Assembly (NCBI GenBank): GCA_043101835.1
Contig: JBICHM010000146.1
Coordinates: 1 to 27,515 of the forward strand
DNA from: JBICHM01 sp043101835
GTDB taxonomy: Bacteria; Planctomycetota; Phycisphaerae; Phycisphaerales; UBA1924
Direction: 5' to 3'
DNA: 27,515 bases
Shown here piece by piece: positions 22,694 through 27,515 of this stretch (positions are counted from its first letter, which is position 1; each line of letters starts with the position of its first letter). The notes under the pieces were generated by a model. The model saw only the letters and a list, made by a program, of their open reading frames with translations. It was not told where the DNA came from and searched no databases. The position numbers and the translations under genes were made by a program.

Positions 22694-22699
22694 ACTGTA
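22694..22699 (-). promoter_or_regulatory. -10-like box TACAGT for ksgA/rsmA
   Basis: On the minus strand TACAGT lies 27 bases before the GTG at 22666. It overlaps the opposing TACAAT box, sharing the central TA of ACTGTACAAT. No good -35 is visible at 17-18 bases. Confidence 0.5.
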
Positions 22700-22703
22700 C
22701 AAT
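22698..22703 (+). promoter_or_regulatory. -10-like box TACAAT before the APH-fold gene; leaderless start likely
   Basis: TACAAT ends 8 bases before the ATG at 22712, implying a transcript that starts at or next to the start codon. TTGGAA at 22671-22676 is the only -35 candidate, with a long 21-base spacer. Confidence 0.5.
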
Positions 22704-22711
22704 GCCGGTCG

Positions 22712-23713
22712 ATGCAGGGGGAGGCCCAGCCAACCGAACCGCATCGCACGCCGCCCGCCCACGCGACGGGCGGCGCGAGCGATCTGGCCTCGCAGCTCGC
22801 CCCGGCGCTGCGCGAGGCCTGCGCCGGACGACTCAGCGATATCCGATGGTTCCGTGCCGATTGGCAACGCGGCGGCGCAAGCACCGGCTACGCCTCCTTC
22901 GCCTTCGACGACGGCCCGCGCGAGGTCGTCATCAAACTGCCCGTCGGCCCCGTCGAGCACCGCTTCACAACCGCGCTCGCGGCGACCGATGCGCCCACAC
23001 CGCGCATCGCCGCCAGCGGCATGGAGCTCGGCGGCTACGACCTGGCGTGGCTCGTCATCGAACGCCTGCCCGGCGAGCCGCTGTCACGCGGCGCCGAGGC
23101 GAAGGTGATCCGGGGCATGCTCGAAGCCGCAGCCGTGTTTCAGCAGCGCGCCGGCGAGCTGTGGGCGCCGGAAGGGCGCGGCCCGCAGGCGCCGTGGGAA
23201 GACCTCGTCGCGCGCGCCCGCGAGGCCGTCAAGGCCAACCCCATCCCGGAGCAGCAGCGCTGGAACGAGGCGCTCAAGAAGGTGCAGCGAGCCCTGCCGG
23301 TCATGCTCGGCCGCTGGGAGCGCCGGCCCATCGACGCCTGGTGCCACGGCGACCTGCACATGGGCAACGCGATGCTGCGACCGGAAGGGTCGCGCTGGGG
23401 CGGCCCCGGGTGCGTGCTGCTCGACCTCGCCGAGATCCACGCCGGCTCCTGGGTGGAAGACGCCGTGTATCTCGAACGCATCTGCTGGGGCCACAGCGAG
23501 ACGCTCCACGGCGTGAAACCGGTCTCCACGCTCGCGCGCGCCCGGCGCAAACTCGGGCTCGAGAACGGCGAGCACTACAACGAGATCGCCGACCTCCGGC
23601 GCGTGCTCACCGCCTCGTGTGCGCCGGCGTTCCTGCATCGTGAGGGTGCGCCCGCCTACCTCCATGCCGCGCTTGAGACGATCGAACGCCTCCTGCCCGC
23701 CATCGCGCATTGA
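22712..23713 (+). CDS. APH-fold small-molecule kinase (phosphotransferase enzyme family)
   Basis: The 333-residue protein has the aminoglycoside-phosphotransferase/choline-kinase fold. The N-lobe includes GGASTGYASFAFDD and REVVIKLPVG (probable ATP-binding Lys), with the hinge around AWLVIERLPGEPLSRG. The catalytic loop is WCHGDLHMGNAML (His212, Asp214, Asn219), followed by the metal-binding LLDLAEIHAGSWVEDAVYLE segment, where Asp stands in the DFG-like place. The family phosphorylates hydroxyls of sugars, choline, antibiotics, thiamine and others, so the substrate cannot be read from the fold. Nothing nearby suggests antibiotic resistance. ATG 22712 lies 8 bases after the TACAAT box. The first 25 residues are low-complexity and a later start is possible. 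It is divergent from ksgA. Confidence 0.85.
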   Translation: MQGEAQPTEPHRTPPAHATGGASDLASQLAPALREACAGRLSDIRWFRADWQRGGASTGYASFAFDDGPREVVIKLPVGPVEHRFTTALAATDAPTPRIAASGMELGGYDLAWLVIERLPGEPLSRGAEAKVIRGMLEAAAVFQQRAGELWAPEGRGPQAPWEDLVARAREAVKANPIPEQQRWNEALKKVQRALPVMLGRWERRPIDAWCHGDLHMGNAMLRPEGSRWGGPGCVLLDLAEIHAGSWVEDAVYLERICWGHSETLHGVKPVSTLARARRKLGLENGEHYNEIADLRRVLTASCAPAFLHREGAPAYLHAALETIERLLPAIAH

Positions 23714-23721
23714 GTGCGGCC

Positions 23722-23727
23722 TACGAT
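23722..23727 (+). promoter_or_regulatory. -10-like box TACGAT before the small membrane gene
   Basis: TACGAT begins 9 bases after the APH-fold gene stop and lies 39 bases before the GTG at 23767, which has its own GGAGGA at 23755-23760. No clear -35 is visible. Confidence 0.4.
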
Positions 23728-23766
23728 GGCGATCCAACGCCCGTGGGCTGACTCGGAGGACGCAGG

Positions 23767-23994
23767 GTGGGCAAACGGTTCCTCGCGATCTGCCGCGACA
23801 CCTGGTGGCTGCTGGTCATCGGCGCGGTGCTGACAACGGTCATTGCGGTGTATGTGGAATGGTGGCTGGCCTGCGCGATGCCGCCGATCATCCTGTTTCT
23901 TGTGGGGTATTTCGCGTACCTGCGCTACGGGGCGGACGGGCGGCACCGCACCGATCTCGACGGGCCGGCGCACCAGAACGACGTGCCCTTCTGA
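23767..23994 (+). CDS. small two-helix membrane protein
   Basis: The 75-residue protein has two hydrophobic helices, WWLLVIGAVLTTVIAVYVEW (about 13-32) and MPPIILFLVGYFAYLRYG (about 38-55). The tail is short and polar, running from GADGRHRTDLDG to the end and containing His and Asp residues. The GTG start is supported by GGAGGA with a 6-base spacer. I do not recognise a family. Both ends probably face the cytosol, since the N-terminus and tail carry the positive charges. Its closeness to the APH-fold gene (53 bases) and to topoisomerase VI B (151 bases) says little about function. Confidence 0.72.
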   Translation: MGKRFLAICRDTWWLLVIGAVLTTVIAVYVEWWLACAMPPIILFLVGYFAYLRYGADGRHRTDLDGPAHQNDVPF

Positions 23995-24024
23995 GGCTGC
24001 GCCGCGCGTCGGCGCCGGAGCCGG

Positions 24025-24030
24025 TATGCT
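24025..24030 (+). promoter_or_regulatory. -10-like box TATGCT upstream of topoisomerase VI
   Basis: TATGCT lies 115 bases before the topoisomerase VI B start. The leader contains a GC-rich inverted repeat (CCCCG/CGGGG, about 24047-24060) and a well-placed GGAGGG at 24135-24140. Promoter function is a weak inference. Confidence 0.35.
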
Positions 24031-24145
24031 CCGCCCGCCGCGGCTCCCCCCGGGTCCGGGGCGTCGGCTGGGCGCACGAGGCGCCTCCGGCCGACACACA
24101 GTCAGGACCGTTTGACACCGCACGCGGCCGCCACGGAGGGCAGCC

Positions 24146-26125
24146 ATGCCGACACTCCTCGAGATCGACGAACAGACTGCGCAGGACGACGTGGCCGAAC
24201 CGAAGCGACCCCGAAAGAAGAAGGGCGCCGGCGCCGCCCGCGCACGCGCCACCGCCGAGAGCATGGCGCAGAAGCAGCGCGAGATCTCCGTCTCGGAGTT
24301 CTTCGCCAAGACACGCCACCTGCTCGGCTTCGACAACCCCCGCAAGGCCCTCCTGACCACGGTCAAGGAGGCCGTCGACAACGCGCTCGACGCCTGCGAG
24401 GAGGCCGGCATCCTGCCCGACATCGAGGTGCGCATCGAGCATCTCGCCGACATCGGCGAGAATCGCTACCGCATCACGATCGAGGACAACGGCCCCGGCA
24501 TCGTCCGCAAGCAGATCGACAACATCTTCGGGCGTCTCCTCTACGGCTCGAAGTTCCACCGCCTGAAGATGAGCCGCGGCCAGCAGGGCATCGGCATCTC
24601 CGCAGCCGGCATGTACGGCCTGATGACCACCGGCAAGCCGATGGTCATCACTTCGCGCCCGAAGAAGGGCAAGCCTGCCCACCATGTCGAACTGGCGATG
24701 GATACGACGAAGAACCGTCCCGAAGTGACGGTCGACGTCGAGACCGACGACTTTCCGGCGCACACCGGCACGCGCGTCGCGATCGAGCTCGAAGGCCGCT
24801 ACATGCGCGGTCGCACGAGCGTCGACGAGTACCTCGAGCAGACCGCGATCGCCAACCCCCACGCGCAGATCGTCTACTCCCCGCCCGCGAAGACGAGCGC
24901 CGAAGAAGGCGACGCCCCCGCGCTCGTTGAGGACGACGGACCCGACCTCGCCAGCCTCGCGGAGACGGCCACCGTCGGCGGCGCCATCGTCTACCCGCGC
25001 ACCGTCAACGAACTGCCCCCCGAGCCCGTCGAGATCAAGCCGCACCCGCGCGGCGTCGAACTCGGCGCGCTCATCCGCATGCTCAAGCAGAGCGAGCACA
25101 ACCAGCTCGGCGGCTTTCTCACCAGCGAGTTCAGCCTCGTGAGCCCGCGCGTCTCGCAGGAGATCGTCAAGAAGGCCGGCCTGACCACGCGCACCTGGAT
25201 CAACAGCATCGGCCACAGCGAAGCCGAGGCGATCTTCAAGGCCATTCAGAAGGTGAAGATCCAGGGGCCGCCCCTGAACTGCCTCGCGCCCATCGGGCCG
25301 AAGCAGATCCTCGCCGGCCTGCTCAAGGGCGTGCGCGCCGAGTTCTACACCGCCAGCAGCCGCCCGCCCGCGGTGTACCGGGGCAATCCCTTCCAGATCG
25401 AGGTCGGCGTCGCCTTCGGCGGCGACCTGCCGAGCGAAGAACTCGGGCGCGTCATCCGCTTCGCCAACCGCGTCCCGCTGCTGTACCAGCAGTCGGCCTG
25501 CAGCGCGTTCAAGGCCGTGCTCGAGACGGGATGGCGGAACTACGGCCTCAGCCAGTCGCGCGGCGCCCCGCCCCAGGGGCCGCTGGTCATCATGATCCAC
25601 ATGGCCAGCGTCTGGGTGCCCTTCACCAGCGAGAGCAAGGAAGCCATCGCCGACTACGACGAGATCCGCAAGGAGATGCGCCTCGCTCTCCAGGAGTGCG
25701 GGCGAAAGCTGGCGACCTACGTCCGCAAGCGCCAGCGCATGCGCCGCGAGGGCCAGCGCCGCGACATCTTCCAGCGCTACATCGGCGAAGTCGTCCGCGC
25801 CCTGCACACGATCGACGAGGACATTGATCCGAAGCGCGTTTACGAGGATCTCCACGCCGTCGCCGCGTCGCGCACCGCCTTCGCCGATGTTGAACTCGAC
25901 GAGGACGGCAACCCCGTCGAGAAGCCTGCGCGCACGCCGAGCGAAGACGGCGACACGATCGTCGTCGAGGCGCGCATGAGCGGCGCAGGCGACGATGCGG
26001 ACGACGACCCCGCGCCGGCCCCGCCTCCGCCCCCGCGGAAGAAGAAGCGGAAGCGCAAGGGCGCAACGAACGGCGCGCCGAAACGCCGTCGCTCCGGCGG
26101 CGACAGCGGGCTGTTCGAGGGCTGA
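24146..26125 (+). CDS. top6B: DNA topoisomerase VI subunit B
   Basis: Topoisomerase VI is a type IIB enzyme that passes one DNA duplex through another using ATP; subunit B is the ATPase. The 659-residue protein is longer than typical archaeal subunits, which as I recall are about 530 residues. The GHKL domain has N-box KEAVDNALDACEEAG (Glu75, Asn79), G1 IEDNGPGI (112-119), the FGRLLYGSKFHRLKMSRG segment and the lid RGQQGIG (144-150). A helix-two-turn-helix-like and transducer region follows (HPRGVELG, NCLAPIGPKQ, RVPLLYQQSACSAFK with the switch-lysine region). Unusual parts are a Lys/Arg-rich N-terminus (17-36), an acidic insert (about 250-285) and a C-terminal tail with acid-, Pro- and then Lys-rich stretches (about 595-659). 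GGAGGG sits 5 bases before the ATG. Subunit A follows after 59 bases. Confidence 0.95.
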   Translation: MPTLLEIDEQTAQDDVAEPKRPRKKKGAGAARARATAESMAQKQREISVSEFFAKTRHLLGFDNPRKALLTTVKEAVDNALDACEEAGILPDIEVRIEHLADIGENRYRITIEDNGPGIVRKQIDNIFGRLLYGSKFHRLKMSRGQQGIGISAAGMYGLMTTGKPMVITSRPKKGKPAHHVELAMDTTKNRPEVTVDVETDDFPAHTGTRVAIELEGRYMRGRTSVDEYLEQTAIANPHAQIVYSPPAKTSAEEGDAPALVEDDGPDLASLAETATVGGAIVYPRTVNELPPEPVEIKPHPRGVELGALIRMLKQSEHNQLGGFLTSEFSLVSPRVSQEIVKKAGLTTRTWINSIGHSEAEAIFKAIQKVKIQGPPLNCLAPIGPKQILAGLLKGVRAEFYTASSRPPAVYRGNPFQIEVGVAFGGDLPSEELGRVIRFANRVPLLYQQSACSAFKAVLETGWRNYGLSQSRGAPPQGPLVIMIHMASVWVPFTSESKEAIADYDEIRKEMRLALQECGRKLATYVRKRQRMRREGQRRDIFQRYIGEVVRALHTIDEDIDPKRVYEDLHAVAASRTAFADVELDEDGNPVEKPARTPSEDGDTIVVEARMSGAGDDADDDPAPAPPPPPRKKKRKRKGATNGAPKRRRSGGDSGLFEG

Positions 26126-26184
26126 GCGTTCACGACCGCACCACCCGCGCGCCCGGCGCGCAGCATCGAGAGCGAGGGGCCGTC

Positions 26185-27453
26185 ATGGCCAAGAAGAAGG
26201 TCCGGCGCAAGAAAAAGAAGACCCAGGCGCGCACACCCGCTGGCAAGAAGCCGGTGCGTCGCAGCGCCGCCAAGCCCACCGATGCGCCAAAGAAGAAGAA
26301 GAAGGCGACTCCCGCCTCCGCCGCGCCCACGAAAAAGAAGGTCCGTCGCAAGAAGAAGTCGGCGCGCCGCCCGGCCGACACCGGTGCGCGCCTCCGCGAG
26401 TTCGCCCACTCGATCGCCACGCAGGCGGCCAAGGGAGAAGACCCCGGCGTCGACATCCCCACACGCGCGCTCAGCAATGTCTCCTTTAACAAGGCCCGCG
26501 GCATCATTGAGATGGGCTCGTCCGCGCAGACCCGGAACTTCTTCAACCTCGGCCAGGCGAAGAAGTTCATGCAGACCACGCTCGTCGCCTCCGGCTGCAG
26601 CGAGCTCATCCGGCAGGAGAAGACGACCTCCATCCGTGATCTGTTCTACCACTGCAAGCACACGATCGAGGGCACGAAGGAAAACACCTTCGACGAGCAG
26701 ACCGAGAGCGATGTCGTCATCGAGGACCTCGAAGTCGCGCTCGCCAGCCTGCGAGAAGAGCTCGGCCTCTTCGCTGAGCCCAAGGGCGCTCTCGTCGGCC
26801 CCATGGTCGTCGAGGACAAGGGCGATGTCATCGACCTCACGCGCATGGGCTCCGGCGGCTACGCCGTGCCCTCGATCGTCGAGGCCGACATCATCAAGTT
26901 CCGGAAGTGCACCGCGAAGTTCGTCCTCCTCATCGAGAAGGGCGCCGTCTGGCGGCGCTTCAACGAGGACCGCTTCTGGGAGCAGCACAACTGCCTGATC
27001 ATCCACGGCGGCGGTCAGCCCCCGCGCGGCGTGCGCCGCCTCCTGTGGCGCTTCAACCACGAACTCGGCCTGCCCGTCTATGTGCTCGTCGATAACGACC
27101 CCTGGGGCTACTACATCTACTCCGTCGTGAAGCAGGGCTCGATCAACCTCGCCTTCGAAAGCGAGCGGATGGCCATTCCCGACGCCCGATTCATCGGGAT
27201 GTCCTCCTACGACGCCCAGCAGTTCGGCATCCCCAAGGAGGTCGCGATCCGCATCAACGATCAGGACCTCCGGCGCGCCAAGGAGATCAAAGGCTACCCG
27301 TGGTTCGCCAAGAAACCCTGGCAGCGCGAGATCGACAACATGCTCCGCCTGGGCGTCAAACTCGAACTGGAAGCCCTCTCGGCGAAGGACTTCTCCTTCA
27401 TCACCGAGACCTATCTCCCGCAGAAGCTCAAGGAAGGCAACTTCCTTGACTGA
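26185..27453 (+). CDS. top6A: DNA topoisomerase VI subunit A
   Basis: Subunit A (Spo11-like) cleaves DNA with a catalytic tyrosine and joins subunit B as an A2B2 enzyme. The 422-residue protein has the winged-helix CAP domain with Tyr155 in IRDLFYHCKH, the expected nucleophile. The Toprim domain shows LLIEKGAVWRRF (Glu251) and VLVDNDPWGYYIY (Asp303, Asp305), the metal-binding set, plus HGGGQPPRGVRR. The core matches the archaeal enzyme. The first 65 residues are a Lys/Arg-rich extension with the element KKKVRRKKK twice (residues 3-11 and 50-58), reminiscent of histone H1-like tails; archaeal subunits generally lack it. AGCGAGGGG lies shortly before the ATG. It is in the usual B-then-A order. 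The end overlaps a possible next gene. Confidence 0.95.
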   Translation: MAKKKVRRKKKKTQARTPAGKKPVRRSAAKPTDAPKKKKKATPASAAPTKKKVRRKKKSARRPADTGARLREFAHSIATQAAKGEDPGVDIPTRALSNVSFNKARGIIEMGSSAQTRNFFNLGQAKKFMQTTLVASGCSELIRQEKTTSIRDLFYHCKHTIEGTKENTFDEQTESDVVIEDLEVALASLREELGLFAEPKGALVGPMVVEDKGDVIDLTRMGSGGYAVPSIVEADIIKFRKCTAKFVLLIEKGAVWRRFNEDRFWEQHNCLIIHGGGQPPRGVRRLLWRFNHELGLPVYVLVDNDPWGYYIYSVVKQGSINLAFESERMAIPDARFIGMSSYDAQQFGIPKEVAIRINDQDLRRAKEIKGYPWFAKKPWQREIDNMLRLGVKLELEALSAKDFSFITETYLPQKLKEGNFLD

Positions 27454-27515
27454 AAACGGTTGCGCTGCCGAGCCGACAGCCGCACCGGCATCCGAACGCG
27501 ATCTTCACGCCGATC
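27446..27515 (+). CDS. possible start of the next gene (partial)
   Basis: A TTG at 27446 overlaps the top6A stop (TTGACTGA) and opens a frame that stays clear to the window edge, beginning (M)TENGCAAEPTAAPASERD. AAGGAAGG at 27430-27437 could serve as its Shine-Dalgarno. Only 23 codons are visible, so the product cannot be named and the call is tentative. Confidence 0.35.
   Translation, partial: MTENGCAAEPTAAPASERDLHAD

Noticed and set aside
22712..23713. APH-fold gene as an antibiotic resistance determinant
   Set aside because: The fold covers many kinases of ordinary metabolites, and nothing in the context (no mobile element or other resistance gene) supports resistance.
24112..24117. TTGACA consensus -35 hexamer upstream of topoisomerase VI B
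   Set aside because: A -10 box at the proper distance would fall on the ribosome-binding sequence at 24135-24140, which has no TANNNT.
1..27515. CRISPR arrays, insertion sequences, integrases or phage genes
   Set aside because: No regularly spaced direct repeats, transposase-like motifs, or compositional break were seen anywhere in the window.

Overview
The window is GC-rich, densely coding bacterial DNA. The gene families suggest a planctomycete, most likely of the Phycisphaerae. The clues are a Gram-negative envelope set (KdsB, MlaE, an AsmA-like protein), a complete bacterial topoisomerase VI pair, a small HEAT-type lipoprotein, and two-component proteins with unusual domain orders. The phylum is an inference from family content, since there is no rRNA here to settle it. 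I see no insertion sequence, integrase, CRISPR array or compositional break, so this looks like a core chromosomal stretch.

Layout, left to right. (1) 138-2177 (+): a short lipoprotein, an RsbW-like ATPase, a STAS protein and an MlaE-type lipid-transport permease, tightly packed. (2) 2206-3206 (+): ribH and nusB, apparently transcribed from a leaderless start. (3) 3237-7161 (+): ftsY, a membrane-tethered degenerate sigma-like protein, a membrane histidine kinase, and a response regulator with an XRE-type DNA-binding output. (4) 7168-9209 (-): def, fmt and a small HEVGHH metalloprotein-like gene. (5) 9367-11664 (+): a TPR protein and kdsB. (6) 11789-15903 (+): an HTH-receiver protein, a soluble HDOD-histidine kinase and a pseudo-receiver-GAF protein. 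(7) 15907-16812 (-): a secreted protein built from two copies of an unrecognised module of about 88 residues. (8) tRNA-Cys, then a large fused membrane/AsmA-like protein (17078-18901), a strong hairpin, and katG on the opposite strand. (9) tRNA-Phe (-), then ksgA (-) diverging from an APH-fold kinase (+), a small two-helix membrane protein, and topoisomerase VI B and A (24146-27453). A further gene probably starts at the right edge.

Three points stand out. First, a -10-like hexamer TANNNT recurs upstream of many genes. It often lies only 6-8 bases before the start codon, which implies leaderless mRNAs, and in two intergenic regions opposing hexamers share one central TA, which suggests symmetric bidirectional promoters. 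Second, two signalling clusters have uncommon architectures. Third, the topoisomerase VI subunits carry long lysine-rich tails. Calls rest on reading motifs by eye. No database search was possible.
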